Positions 34,612 to 47,115 of a stretch of 64,000 nucleotides of DNA are shown here, piece after piece. This DNA comes from Vesta saturnalis (Eukaryota > Arthropoda > Insecta > Coleoptera > Lampyridae). How positions within the stretch are numbered: position 1 is the first letter of the stretch; every line of letters begins with the position of its first letter. The notes beneath the pieces were generated by a model that saw only the letters and a list, made by a program, of their open reading frames with translations, ran no database searches and was not told the origin of the DNA. The stretch is taken from assembly GCA_036346205.1 (NCBI GenBank), contig JARFJB010001673.1, forward strand, positions 686,001-750,000, written 5' to 3'. Made by a program: the position numbers and the translations under genes.

Positions 34612-35200
34612 CCTCAAAAATCTGTTCAGGAATAAAATTTCAAATTGCAATACTAAAAATGTGTTAGAGAAGTGACTTTGAGCCATGTTTCTAGACCAAA
34701 TTCATTGTTAGGTTTACATAAAAACGGATACCGAAAAAGCAACTAAATGACGATTTTAAAGAATCTTCGAGAAAATCAAGTGTTTGCCAGGTAGAAGAAC
34801 ATTATATCGAAATGTTAGGCTATGTTAATGTACCTACTCCACAAGTTTGCTGTAGAAAGTTTTACTGTGAAAGAATTGTTTGCGTTAATCGCATTGAGAT
34901 ATGTGAAATGGTATAGAAGGACGAATGGTTAGAGGCAAGGAAATTTAGAATAACAGGTTTGTGATAGTTGTTAGAGATAGAGTAAGCTCTACAGTCACGA
35001 ACTTCTTTCTTAATTATGTCATGATAGACGGTTGTAATAACGTATAATATAGTTGGATGATTGTACGACGATATTGTTATACTTATTAAAACCAGTATTA
35101 TTCTACCGAACAGTATTTCCCAATAAGTTATTGGCTCAGTAGCACTTAAACTGTGGTTTCGGTAGAATTTACGTTGTCAAGTAAAGACATCTTAAGACAG
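34612..35200. other. No firm gene; a short open frame of unknown origin; possible Copia leader
   Basis: A 63-codon plus-strand open stretch at about 34720-34910 (for example EEHYIEMLGYVNVPTPQVCC) matches no family I recognise. Sequence from about 34960 may be the LTR or leader of the adjacent Copia fragment; no second LTR was found. Confidence 0.25.
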
Positions 35201-35201
35201 G

Positions 35202-35853
35202 ATGGCCAGTGAAAATAATGTGCAGACTTCTGTAACGGGTAGCGATCCAAGCTGATTATATGGGTCCTGTTGGTATCCCGCGTATCGAAAAACTACAAGG
35301 TCATAAAAATTATGACAATTGGAAGTTCCAAATCAAAATGAATATTATGGGCTTTGGAAATGTGTTCTCAACGGAGGTGTAGACCAAGAAAAAGATCAAA
35401 GAGCGCTTGCCTAAATAAGTATTTCAGAGATTTGAAGAATATTCATCCATAAACGAATGCGCAAGTGCCATTTTATCCCTAGTTCATCGGTTATCAGGCA
35501 TAAAAATAACTGTAGATGATAGTGAAATTGGAATGTTATTGTTAAGTCTTTTGTCAGATTCATACGAAACTATGCTAAGTGGTTGTGGTTCCACCCACAT
35601 CACAATAATCAGTGAGGATGTCATTAAAACCTGGATGGAGGAAGGAAACTCGCCGTGGATGGACGGAAGACTCTACAACATCGGTTTTGGCTACAAAGGC
35701 AAACGTATGGTTTGCCATGAGTGTGGCGCTGATAGTCATACTAGACCAAAATGTTCTAGAACTAAAGGTAAATACAATAAATCTAAATCAAAGAACAATA
35801 AATCAAAGTCGTCCAAGTCAAAGGACAGCAAAACTCTTTTTTTCATCTGATTC
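35202..35853 (+). pseudogene. Copia-type gag fragment
   Basis: The start MASENNVQTSVTGSDPS is followed by a stop. A frameshifted stretch reads IPRIEKLQGHKNYDNWKFQI, a conserved Copia gag opening. The open frame 35533-35850 continues LSDSYETMLSGCGSTHIT and ends with a CCHC knuckle, CHECGADSHTRPKC, then a Lys/Ser-rich tail. Gag would bind genomic RNA and form the particle. Protease, integrase and RT are absent. Confidence 0.75.
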
Positions 35854-35854
35854 A

Positions 35855-37860
35855 TTTACCACATTCTCTTTTGATTCCACGTATTTAACAGCGTATCAGT
35901 TCGTTTTAAGCAGTATTGTTAGGTTAAAGATCATTGAAGAATTAGTTTAACCCTTGTAAGTTGTGTTGTTTGTTAATCTCGGTTCTAGTTATGGAGTTTT
36001 GGACGATACATGTGTGACTGAAGTTGTTTTTTTCTCATAAAAGCCTCTACTTTGCCTATTTAGTATGGAGTATTTTTATTAGTATTGGTAAAAGATGACA
36101 CGATCTTAGGGAGGTACAGGGTTTTTGTTTTGGCTCTTTGTAGTTGTCAGTAAGAGGCTATTGATAGAGCTGATTAAGAGCTTGGAGCGAGTGATGTAGT
36201 TTACCGTGGGCGCAAGTATATGTACGATCCAACCGATGTTACCTAAAGATATTGGGAGGGAGTTAACCCATTTCAACACTTGTGGATTATAATAGAATTC
36301 AATCACCCCGGGAACATTTTGTGCTGGTGTTCGTCGATTAATAGTAACATTTTCATTCCCATTGAAAAGTTACATGTTCATGATTTCCTATATTTTTGGA
36401 GTAATATTACGCTTTAACCGGATTGAAATAAACATGTCGTGCATGGTATTTTCATTTCGAAAAGTTTGCGTCGGATTGTTGTCATTCACCCCATTGTAGC
36501 CACACAAAGCTACATAAAGCCAGGTGGAGAGTTAGTAAAAGGACGCCTGGATTAGATCAGATATTTCGGTGATCGTTTGCGAGTATAAATTAAAAGAATT
36601 AGTTAGTTTATCTGACGTTACGAAGAGTTCTGGTTCACGGCGTTGGTTCGTGTTTGAAGAAAGAGTTGAATATTCAATTGGTATTTTCCCGATCAATCAA
36701 AAGAGGTCAATTGTACGAGAATTTCATCCTGCCGCTGAGAGTAGGGAAAGAAGGAATTAGACCGAAAATCTGTGCAAATTTAAGGTAAATAATTTTCTGC
36801 GTTTTTTTGTGATTTTATTAAAAATTGTAGAACTGTATATGCACACGCGCTTCTCTTGTTATGTAGTGCCGTATAGACGCCCTTCAGGATAGCGAATACG
36901 AGTACCGAAGCGTGTTCACTCTGTCTTTCGTGGTCTGCAAGCTATTTTGTATTATTATTATTTTTCATTGGGCACTGTTATTTACCTTTTAAAATTTGTC
37001 GGATTTATGTTTTCTACGTGTTCAATCTGATGACAACTAAGATAATTAAAGATTAGCTGACTTTGGAATTTTGAAACTTGCAAGCTTCAACCAATTAATT
37101 ATATTTATTATTGTAAGAAAGATGGCGGAAGCGAATTTATTTGTGTTGACGTTAAAATAGATGTATATATTACACTTGCAGTGACGGGAAAATTTCTTTA
37201 TTACATGTTTATTATCTTGACGAAAGCTTTTAACGTTGATTATTAAATAAGAGATTCCACCGTTTATGTATTTTTTGCTATTTCTTTTTATTAATATTAA
37301 AAGCTCTACTAGACAAAGCTACCGGTCTATTCATAGTTATTTTCGAGCTGCAAGTCGGGCATTTGTTGGGTGTAACTTTGGCACGTTCTGAGTAGTTGCA
37401 TGTAATATAGTAAAAACAAGACAATAGTAAAAAATTGAAAAGTAAACTCAAATTTATTAAATTATTAATAAAAACAAATATTGCAGTCGTATAGAGGATT
37501 ATTCGAAAAACCGTTAAGCCGACCTTAACGCCATCGAAGTTAGTGACTATCTGTATTTATTTTAATTTTAGTACCATTAATATGTCCTAGCTGTTGTTAC
37601 AAGTCAAGAACTAGAATTATGCCCAGAGCAGTTCATAAGAAAAAACAGTTGCCTGCAGATTCCGATTTTTTTTTAAATGTTCAAGAATTGAATTTTTTCT
37701 TTAGTAACTACAAATTAATTGTTTTCTTGTGCACACGCTAGTAGAGTAGTTTCAACCATTTAAAATAATCCAACTCAGTCTTAAGAAAATTTCAATTTAA
37801 GCACATTTAATGCATTATAAAGACGACCAACGTTAAAATCAATGATTGTGTAAAGCATCG
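35855..37860. other. Two kilobases with no recognised gene
   Basis: Only short open frames are present (for example one at 36569-36760 that I do not recognise). No inverted repeats or RNA genes stand out. Confidence 0.35.
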
Positions 37861-37971
37861 ATGTGCCGGGTAAGTCAACGATAGAGTAACGAAAACTGCT
37901 GCCAGTCAAATGTATTTATCATCATATTACATGGCTAGTAAGTGTGTGCATTTTAAAATTATTCTCGACTG

Positions 37972-39935
37972 TACAGTGTTCCAAAAAATCAGGATAAAAC
38001 AAAGTTAGTATTATTTCAATGGAATACCTTGCATATCATTCTATTTTTGGATTTTACGGGCAATTATAAAACTTTATTTATATAGGTTTCATCCATGTAA
38101 AATTTGCGGTTTTTGAAATAATTCGCATTTTATCCAAAAAATCGCATTTACAGGTATAACTTAAGCCTATGTTTTGAAGAAAAATATTAGAAATAAATGC
38201 TACAGAGTGTTAAAAATATACGTTACAAACCTTCGAAACTTGAACTTGAATTTGAAGAATGTCACTTTTCTCAAATAGAACATCTTATATATTTTTACGC
38301 TGTGTTAAAAAGAATCAAAAACCACTGTTTTTGAGTTATTTTGATTTTTCTGTATTATTCAATATTTCAATGGTTTTTTGTGATTATTCGCAGTAGCCAT
38401 GAAAACAATTTCCCACGTGATAAATATTTAACCTGTCAAATTGTTGCATTTTGGTAGCAATTTAAAATTGTGAGAGTTTTGTGTGTTCCATAGTAAAATA
38501 ATGGATTCCTCTAAAACTGAATCATTTGATACGGTTTATGTGTTAGGAGAGGCTCAAAAAAGTATCGTCTTGTTCAAACGTTATACAGACTGAAGTATGC
38601 TGCTCGGCGCCAACCCAATCGGATCACTTTTGAAAATTTGATATGGAGAGATTCGACCCTATAGGCAGTGGTGAATATAAATACCAGTAACCCAGAAACA
38701 AAACTTGAGATTCTGCTTCATATTGAAGAAAACACGTATGTAAGTAGTCGTCAGATAGTATGTGAAACATCACAATCAATTGTCAATCGGACAATTAGAA
38801 AGTAAAGGTATCATTATTATATTGAATTACACCAGGAATTACGTAAAGATGACTTCGAAAGAAGACTAAGCTTTTGCTAGTGGATTATTGCTCAACTTGC
38901 GATTAATCCAAGCTTTTTATCTTATATTATGTTTTCTGATGAGGATACGTTTAGAAGCAATGGCGCTGTAAATCGTCATAATATGCACTATTGCAAATCA
39001 GGAAATCATTTTGGACAATATGAAAAACCAAAACCACTGTGCATAAATGTTTGGTGTACCATTCTACACAATAGAATTATTCGACCGTATTTTTTAACAC
39101 TATCGTGACTGTTCATATCTACCTTCAACTCGGGCATGGAGGTTTTGTCCAGTGCCCGCAAGATCGTGCGACCTTTCCCCATTACATTTCTTCTAATGGG
39201 GATATATTAAAGAAACTGTATATCTCCCACTAAAAAAAAGAAGATATGGAAGATAGGATACGAGACGCTTGTGGAACCATAACACTGGAGATACTGGGAA
39301 ACGTGAGGCAAAACATAATAAAAAGATATTGTAAGAAGAACTAATTAATAACTGTTGAATTATCCAATGATTTAAGACTGTTCCTTTATTTTATATTAAA
39401 TTCTTATAATGTAATATAGTTTCTGTTCTAGTTAATTTATGTCCATGTTAGCGTTTAGTACTAATGCAACCTTTTTTCTCTCTTGTTTTAAGATTCCATG
39501 GCTACTACGAGAAACTACAAGAAAAACCATTGAAATATTGAATAATATAGAAAAATCAATATAATTCAAAAACAGTGAGAAATAGGTTCATGTTTTTACC
39601 TCTCTTTGATAGAACGTAAAAATATGTAGACTGTTCTGTTTGAGAAAGTTTCTCAGGTTTGACACCCTGTAGCATTTATTTCTTCTTTAAAACATAGGCT
39701 TAAGCTTGGTTTTTCTCTGGTCCAAATATAAAAGTTTTCCTAACAAAACACAAAATGGTACATATTAATAAAGTTATACCTGTGAATGAGACGTTTTGAC
39801 GTTTTGGATAAAATTAGAATTATTTCGAAAACCGTTTTATAAATGTAAGTAGAATCCAAAAATTGAATGATATACAAGGTTTTTCATTAAACAAATTCTA
39901 ACTTTATTTAGCCTGCTTTTTTGGAACACTCTGTA
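37972..39935 (+). mobile_element. Mariner-superfamily element with about 0.4-kb TIRs
   Basis: Ends read inward TACAGTGTTCCAAAAAA and TACAGAGTGTTCCAAAAAA. Inverse similarity runs for roughly 400 bp on each side, sharing TATCATTC-ATTTTTGGATT, GGTATAACTT, TTTTGAATTAT-type and AATATTTCAATGGTTTTT. The arms have indels. The interior is a broken transposase. Confidence 0.8.
38501..39342 (+). pseudogene. Mariner-superfamily transposase, internally deleted
   Basis: The N-terminus MDSSKTESFDTVYVLGEA and QPNRITFENLIW match the DUF4817-type start. LEILLHIEENTYVSSRQIVC is the second HTH. The first catalytic Asp is in IMFSDEDTFRSNGAVNRHNM (about 38926-38985), followed by KPLCINVWCTILHNRIIRPY. After about 39105 similarity is lost; it returns near 39205 with YLKETVYLPL-like sequence and EDMEDRIRDACGTITLEILG, the C-terminal part. 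The segment with the second and third Asp is gone. Confidence 0.75.
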
Positions 39936-40212
39936 TAGTCAAGAATAATTTTAAAATGCGCACACTTACTAGCCATACAATATGATAAACACATTTTATT
40001 GACAAAGTTTACCCATAAAGCACCAGTTTACTTTACTCTTCGGTGACTCATCCTGTACATACGAATAATCATTTATAAGAAATAATGAATAAAAGTTAAG
40101 TAACGAAGAAAGTAGGTATGAATTTTTTTTTGTTGTTGTCAATCATTTCATGATTACGGAGTAAATAAAAAAAAGATGGCTTTTGTTACAATAATTTTTA
40201 TTTGAATGGGAA

Positions 40213-41191
40213 TACACAACCTGTGGTAACGAATGTATATATCTGAAACGCCTATCAGATATAAGTTTTTACCACGATTTACCGCATCTCATATTTAATC
40301 CACAAAGTATAATCGATACATTACTTGCCGAGAAATACTTTGCTCACAAAAACAATATGTTTGTTATTTGATGAATCATATAGACTACAATGTAAACGTA
40401 AAGTCTGGACCACAAGAAGGTTATGATAAAAGGATTCTATTCGACGATGATGAATTGTTTGGTTACCAACTAGTAACGCGAAATCATGTAAAACGTATGT
40501 TCACCAACGACGAAGACATCTAAAGTAAAAGAACAAGATCATATAATTATATCAGAAGCTGGATATCCACACCGCATGGGAGGTATTCTGCGTAATAACC
40601 TGACGGTACAGACGCTGAGCTGAAATATTTAGCGTATCTGCAGTTATCACTACGACACGATACCGGAAGGAACATAGCAAAGATGTGTCAAAGCAATAAA
40701 TTGCAAATCGATGTAATCAAAATTACATTAAATTAAATGTAAAAATTTTTTTAAAGTAACCGATTATTCCATCAGCTTGATCCAGATATATCGGCTTGTA
40801 CTACCAAGATTGAATAATCCCATTTTAAAATTCGAAACAATAGAATGTTGTTTAAATGACTAATGGTTAATGATCCAATTCCTTGCAACGACAACACCAT
40901 AAAATACCTATATAGTTTTCCTAAATTTTATTTCAATTATTATCCTTTCCGTGATTTTTCCCTATTTCTTCATAAGAACCCGAAAATGATCTTTATGAAG
41001 AGGAGGAAGATTCTACACCCACTACATTGCCAACGGGAATACCCATTACAACAATATGCCCCAACTCCCTTTAATTGCCGAAGATGTAGTGGTCAATAAT
41101 GAATTAAACACATCATCACCACGCCCAGGGTTCAACAAAGACATTAGAGGGAATAGAAGTGAACCGGTGTACGCGAAACTAAACGCGTAGT
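40213..41191 (+). pseudogene. Possible viral-type membrane glycoprotein fragment
   Basis: Pieces in several forward frames look like one decayed membrane protein. These are WEYTTCGNECIYL and YHDLPHLIFNPQS (about 40210-40375), then DYNVNVKSGPQEGYDKRILF and LFGYQLVTRNHVK (about 40384-40502), then YLAYLQLSLRHDT (about 40627). A strongly hydrophobic stretch NFISIIILSVIFPYFF (about 40926-40973) is followed by basic residues and a tail ending EPVYAKLNA at 41191. The order of ectodomain, single membrane span and short tail fits an env-like or endogenous viral glycoprotein. I cannot name the virus group, and a host receptor exon is possible. Confidence 0.3.
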
Positions 41192-41194
41192 TAT

Positions 41195-41950
41195 ATGACA
41201 ACGTAATAATGTATTTCTCATAGATAAATAATTTGTTCTTACCGATAACAATTGTTAATCCAATATGTGTTAACTTAAATGATTCACTACTTTCTTCAAC
41301 AATACACAAAGACTGACTAATGTATAAAAGTGAATTTTTTACACTTATCAAACGCTTGCGGTTTCCTTAAACCTGTATTTGTTATAAACGCAATGCAGTG
41401 TAAACGTTAATATTATCACACTATTGTTTATCTTTTAAAAGTAAATTTACCAATATAAGTAATATTTTTATTTATACAGGGCGAACGAATTGCTTTTCTT
41501 TCACTCTCATTTGAACTCGTACAATTCCGGCCTACGTATTACACATCACCTAATGGAGGAAATGTGATCCTTGAGTAACAATTTTGTTTTATGTATTATT
41601 TCTCTCTATTCTATGTAATCGCTTGAGGATAAGTTCTTTTTGTACACCGGAGACGTGTTGCGATAACGACCTTAATTGTCAAGGTCAATACCAACATTCA
41701 ATTTGCATATTAAGATATTTTACTTTACTTTTCAATATTAACCATTGTTAACCAAACACGTTTCATCAGAACTTCAGAGAAACTTGAGTTCAATATCAAT
41801 AGATCCACTCAAAGTTCTTTCACAATAAAGGATATTGGTTTTCTAACTCCATGACACACACTTTGTTTATACAGGAGGAGCATCATAGCTCATCTCCATA
41901 CAAATTGTAGGTCTGTAGTATATATAATGTAACAAACATTTTTATTATTG
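41195..41950. other. No gene recognised
   Basis: AT-rich, with short unrelated frames only. Confidence 0.35.
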
Positions 41951-41954
41951 TCGG

Positions 41955-43190
41955 ATCACTAGTAGGTCTAATCTTAAAGCTGTTCAGCAACATCTTGAAC
42001 AATTACAACTTAACATTCTATTGCCTTCTGAAACACAAGTCCCCTTTGAAAACTCCAATTCCGCCGACTTGCAAGTTTCCCAATACAATTTGCATTCTAA
42101 CTTAGGATACCAAGGAAAAAGGTGTTCCTATCTGATGAGAAATGTGGCTTGCAAGGGGAGAATAAAAAATTCAACGTGATCTGGTTCAAACATTCTGGAC
42201 CTAGATTTGTAAAAATTTTGCTGTTACATCTATAGGTCTCCCAATAGAGTAACATTCAAGACTTCTTTGATTACCTTGGTTTGAAAATTGACTATCTCTT
42301 GTCTTAGGTTCCACCTTGCGATGTCTCAATTCTGAGAGACTTCAATGTTTGTTACTCTAATTGGCTGCAATTTTCATCTTCTACTAATCCTGATGGTCAT
42401 AATAGAAACATTTGCTATTTTATGTGACCTCACACAGATTATTTCTGAACCCACAAGAATCCATAATAATTTGAAAAATCTGGAACACTGGAACTGTGGC
42501 AGGACCTGTAACAATCAAAATAAACCCACGTACCATACAAAATTAAAAAACACCGGTGTTTTTTAATTTTGTGTGGTACGTGGGTGTATTTTCATTGTTA
42601 ATCCATAATAAGCCTAAATATTCTCCACATCTTATAAATTTCTTTCTTACATCAAATAAACTTGTTTATAAAGCTTCAGTTTATTCTCCATTAGGTCTAT
42701 CTGGCCACTGTCTAATATAAACAACTTCTACTGTCCCTAATATCTCTGTTATTCATAAAACTGATACAATATTATCGTACCTTAAGTCAGAAACAGAGCG
42801 ATTAACGAGATTTATTTGCAACCTTTCCATGGTGTGAATATTGTTTTAAGTGGTCCTCTTCTTTGGATATTTGTCTTTCAGTATCTGAAGTCATCCTCAT
42901 GGGGATGGAGTAATACATCTACAAAAAACAAAATCGTATAGGTCCTTCTCGTTCCAAACCCTGGTTCAATAGGCTTGTGCTGATGCAATATCTTAGAAAA
43001 ATAAATCATGTACAAAATAGAAACCTAATGAAACGGTAGAGAATCATGCAGACTACTTCGGTGCTAGCTATCACTAAAGCTAATAAGTTGTTTGAACAAC
43101 TTCTCCTTTGGATTTTGGTCTTTAGCTAAAGCCATCAGCTATATCAAATATTCATTAATTTGAAGTTTTGGGTACCCAAAAGCTTTCTCA
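41955..43190 (+). pseudogene. Non-LTR retrotransposon endonuclease fragment
   Basis: The forward strand reads SNLKAVQQHLEQLQLNILLP then SETQVP, the early endonuclease motif with catalytic Glu. It continues YNLHSNLGYQGKRCSYLMRN, CYIYRSPN, and after a frameshift RDFNVCYSNWLQFSSSTNPD (Asp and Asn of the active site). LTQIISEPTRIHN follows, then SPLGLSGHCLI, where the family usually has S-D-H. Downstream, about 42840-43020, comes the linker towards RT (KPWFNRL). A 92-bp palindrome lies within it. The clade is not certain. Confidence 0.65.
42509..42600. repeat. Spacer-free 92-bp palindrome
   Basis: Two 46-bp arms meet at ACCGGT with no loop (centre 42554/42555). They differ at only three positions. 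The inner arm reads ACCCACGTACC, then AATTAAAAAACACCG. It sits in a decayed endonuclease frame and may be a tiny palindromic MITE or the product of an inverted duplication. Confidence 0.9.
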
Positions 43191-43439
43191 AATCATGTAA
43201 AAAGTTTTAAAAAAAATAATCGTAACGATATATGTTATACTTCCAAAGATATATAAATTCCTCCAAGCGGAAAATTATATTACAATCCGCTAAGCGGCGC
43301 ATGGCCTGTCGGTAGTCCCTACTTGAACACATTGTAAACGAAAGAAATAAGTTATTTACTTACATTTGTTGATCCTTATAGATTTATATTTCACAATCCG
43401 ATTCTACTACAGGGACCAAACCGGAATTTAAATCAACGG

Positions 43440-44430
43440 CGGAATTAGAATAGTCCTTGCAGGAACACTATTCGCTGCACTTCATCCGTTCTTTCAGACA
43501 TACACACTTGTAATCGGTGCAAAAACGACCATTGCAGAAAATTGTAATTAATTTCCTTATGTCGTCAGGAACACATTCCTGCAACGTTATTGGCTCCAAT
43601 GAGTTCCATTTGTCGAGCCATCCAAAATTTTCTGAATTTTGACTTGGGATTTCATTTTTCATTTTCATTTTACCTTAGAATATGTTGTAAGAAAGCATCA
43701 TCTGTTGGCGGTAGTTCGCTAGCCGTTTTGCTTCTGGTTTGTGCCCAAATATGCTTGAGTTCGTTTAAAGATTTCACTGCAGGGTTTTTATTTCTATACA
43801 ACATTAATACAAATTTCGTGCATATTGTAATCGAATCGGGAACAGATAAGTACGATAAATCTTCCATTTCTCCTAGTTCCTTTTTGTTCATGACTAAGAC
43901 ATTGAATGCTGTTTTTTTTACCAATTTTGTAAAATGCACACGTGGTATGGCATGCAGTTATTGAGTGCATGGAAGGAAGTAGCCTGCAAACTTCTCCAAG
44001 TGCTTTAACTATGTCATGAATGGAAATGAATCTGCACTTATTCCCTACATCTAGTTTCAAATACATACTCCCTTTTATAGTACTCCGTACCTTTTCACGT
44101 AAAGTATGAGTAGTACCAGAACGTCCATGCCGCCCTGTTTAGTGATAGTATCGCCTCCGTGATCTTTGTTTTGAGTTTCGTGCAGCATATGTAGAATCAG
44201 TCGCGGATCTGCCTCTTCGCAGTTGCATTTCAAGTCGTGCAACTCACAACTTCCGTGTCTCGTTTCTGCGCTTTTAAATTCTGTAAATGGAGATAAAGGT
44301 GAGGAGAGAATGCTTATGGGCAAAAACTCGCAGAAATTCGTGTATCTTGGAACTTTCTTGTTCCCACTAACTTCATGCGTTAGAATTTTGTTAGTATCGC
44401 CTCGTTTAAGTCGCTCTGAAATGTTCCGGA
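43440..44430 (-). pseudogene. C-terminal part of an unclassified TE protein, possible PIN/XPG-like nuclease
   Basis: On the minus strand: ETRHGSCELHDLKCNCEEAD then PRLILHMLHETQ, GMDVLVLLILY, and after a frameshift near 44060 KCRFISIHDIVKALGEV and HSITACHTTCAFYKIGKKNS. Next come KTAFNVLVMNKKELGEMEDL, LPPTDDAFLQHILR and a tail with a Cys-rich end, CNGRFCTDYKCVCLKERMKC. The order EEAD, MDVLVLL and TACHTT-CAFYKIGKK parallels the acidic positions of PIN/XPG-type nucleases (EAD, D-x-D, TGCD), which is inference. Asp residues of the usual DTDV and TGCD motifs read GMDV and TACH here. Same family as 23000-23695. Confidence 0.5.
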
Positions 44431-44715
44431 AAACATGAAATTTAAAATGCTCTAAAATTTTTTGTTTATCCGATTTTTCTCAATTATACCCCGGTGGAAA
44501 AGATTCAGGTTTTGGAATTCAATAGTGCTGGTTGAGCTGTTTTCAATGGTATATAATACTTCTGATTATACTTTTGGGTCGCTCATCTCCTAAACTAAGG
44601 GATGTAGCCCTGCCATTTTAGTCCACTGATGGTTTACGTATCTACTTTGATGGATATCATAATACTATTACGTATAGACAAACTCTTATTAGAAATTATG
44701 ATTTAGTGAGTAAGC

Positions 44716-45280
44716 ATGAACTTTAATAAATATTTCAACAGAGAATATGCAAATAATGAATATTTGCAAGTTTTTGAAAAATATCGGGAGCAATTTAATA
44801 CAGCTGCACCTAGTAAAAGCGTAATGTTAGCACTGGTAGTGTGTTGTGCTAGTGCAAAGGTTCTTCAGGTCGTCGAAGAACAGTTTGTACCAATCATAAT
44901 GAAGAACGGGTTCTAGACTAGATTTTGCAGGCTCCATAAAGCGTCTTCGATGAACTGGGTATAAATTAAGCATCAGTGAAACAACCACACGTACAATGTT
45001 CAAAGGCATTGGGGGTTATCCATATCGTATTCAAACTGGACAACGACTAAACGCTGTGGAGAAACGTTCAAGCAAAGATTATTGTGGACGCGTGTTGAGC
45101 CTAGTATACGAAGATACCGATTTCTTGAAAAATTTAAGGTTTTCAGACGAAAGTCATGTTGACCTAAATGGATATATCAATAGACAAAATACTCGATTTC
45201 TTGGAATTGAACGCCTTGACTTCATTGTAGAAAAACCATTTAATTTTAAAGCTGCCTATCTACGTTTAAATCCATAAGGT
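44716..45280 (+). pseudogene. Mariner-superfamily transposase fragment
   Basis: Fragments read VMLALVVCCASAKV, RTVCTNHNEERVLDQILQAP and GIGGYPYRIQTGQRLNAVEK, followed by the first catalytic motif NLRFSDESHVDLNGYINRQN (about 45136-45192) and ERLDFIVEKPFNFKA. Stops and shifts break the frame, and the second half is missing. It adjoins the long-TIR mariner beginning at 45508 but is oriented oppositely to that element's own transposase. Confidence 0.65.
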
Positions 45281-46149
45281 TGCATGCAGTAACTAGACAA
45301 TTAGTGCTGTTTTACGCAAAACGGCCGATAATTATCGTGCAAGGAAGGAATGGTTTTACTACAGAAGATCACATCGTACTGTGAAATTCTCCCTGTCGAT
45401 GTAATTTATACAGCGCCCTGCATCTAAATGATTTATATTACAAAAAATTTTAAAATGGAGCAATAAAATGCTTGCTACACAGCACATTTTAAAAATACTT
45501 TTACAAATAAAGGGTAGCCCATAAGTCCATGACAACTCAAACTTATATATTTTTTAATGGAACACCCTATATATTATTCCAGTTTTGAAATCTCCTCGCT
45601 TCGTACATTACCTCAACAAAATTTCAACATCTTATATCGAGTGTCTTCAAAGATATAACAATTTCTTTGCCTGAATGGACATGTGTTGATCACTCTGTAT
45701 CGTTGAAAAAGCAACAAAATTAATTATTATTTGTAGTAGGATATTTTATGTATATGACCTACTTTATTTTTATACAGATGGCTGCACGAAATATCTGAAA
45801 TCGTATACAGCATGGTCCAAAACGAGAATCGTACATTTTCTCGAAATTTTCAAACGAAACACCTTATATTTTTCATCGGCATGGGATAGCTTATTTGTTA
45901 CTCTATCAATTTTATTAAGCATTACCTATACCCAAACTCACTCGTTTTATCTTTTATATTTGTAATTATGTTGATATGTTACTCAGTTTCAGAGATATTA
46001 AGCAAAAGCTATTATTAGACACAGCAGACTTATGAATAGTTTTATTTCAAAATTATTGTGACATCAATAACGTATGTCCAAATCATGTTTTTGATATCAA
46101 TTTAGCATTTAAAATTTTTAGTTAAAATCTATTTTCTATATGTATTCTG

Positions 46150-47115
46150 TTTTGTTGGAGGCACAACTAAAGGTGGTTTTGAAAACACCTTGCTACTCTT
46201 TTAACATGTAAGGCTTTCCATATTCTTTGTTGCATATTTTCTTACGTAGTTGGCGACTCTTGGTAAACGATTTCCTTAACATATCCCCACAAAAGAAATC
46301 CAGTTTAGTTAAATCGGGGGATCAGGGTGGCCAGTTAGACGGTCCTATTCAACGATTGGAAAGAATGCATTAAGATAGTCCCTGACGTGTATAGAATAAT
46401 GGGCGGGGGCTCCATTGTGTTGCAACTACATCTAATTCCTCACAGTTTTTGGCAAATTTTCACATAGATTTTGCAAAAAATCAAGCTACATAGCTGCATT
46501 CAAGTGCCCGTTAAAAAAAAAGGTGCAATAACATGTTCACCAATAATTCCGCCCCAAGCATATGTTGACGATTTGTGTTGATAGCCTGAAAATCCTCGCA
46601 TTCTGATCTGAATAGTAGTGGAAGTTATGGAGATTTACGTATCCAATTTTGTGGAATATGGCTTCGTCCGAGAGCAAAACATTATGAAAAAGGTTGTAAG
46701 TTATATCAAATTTATGTTGAGTCCAATTGCAAAATACGACACGTCGCTCAAAATCCATATCAAATAGTGGTTGATGAAACTGGATATGATACACATAAAA
46801 ACGGTTACCTTCAAAACCCTTTGAACACTTCGTTCACCAACACCTACAGCAGAACTAATTTCTGTTTGACTAACTGAAGGATTTTCGGCAGCAGATAACA
46901 TAACACACAATTCATTTTCTTCACTTCGAACGCATCTACTCTTAATTGTTTTTGTATAGCCTACATGTCCAGACGTAATACATTTGCCAGGCTTCGCTTG
47001 TCTGGATGTCTTCGTTCGGGATAACGCTCTGCATAAACTCGACTTGCCAGAAAGGGTTTCTTGGGCATTCCCCTAGTACAAAAGTCATACGTACGAACTC
47101 ATATTCCTGGTACTC
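46150..47115 (-). pseudogene. Mariner-superfamily transposase, broken
   Basis: From about 47115: YEFVRMTFVLGECPRNPFWQ, then ELCVMLSAAENPSVSQTEIS and AVGVGERSVQRVLK (second HTH). After frameshifts, NLFHNVLLSDEAIFHKIGYV holds the first catalytic Asp. GHLNAAM follows and then LQHNGAPAHYSIHVRDYL, where the second Asp is Asn. The C-terminal region with the third Asp is hard to place. Confidence 0.7.

Larger units (their letters stand above)
37863..40057. mobile_element. Palindromic MITE split by a mariner at its centre
   Basis: Outside the mariner (37972-39935) the flanks remain inversely matched: 37863-37971 against 39936-40057. Shared blocks are GGCTAGTAAGTGTG, CATTTTAAAATTATTCT and GAGTAA. The outer ends resemble mariner termini (right end, read inverse, TACAGGATGAGTCACC). 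Joining the flanks gives a near-perfect palindrome with TA at the centre, the preferred mariner target. Confidence 0.6.

Noticed and set aside
36569..36760. 63-residue plus-strand ORF
   Set aside because: Open but short, no motif recognised and no supporting context.
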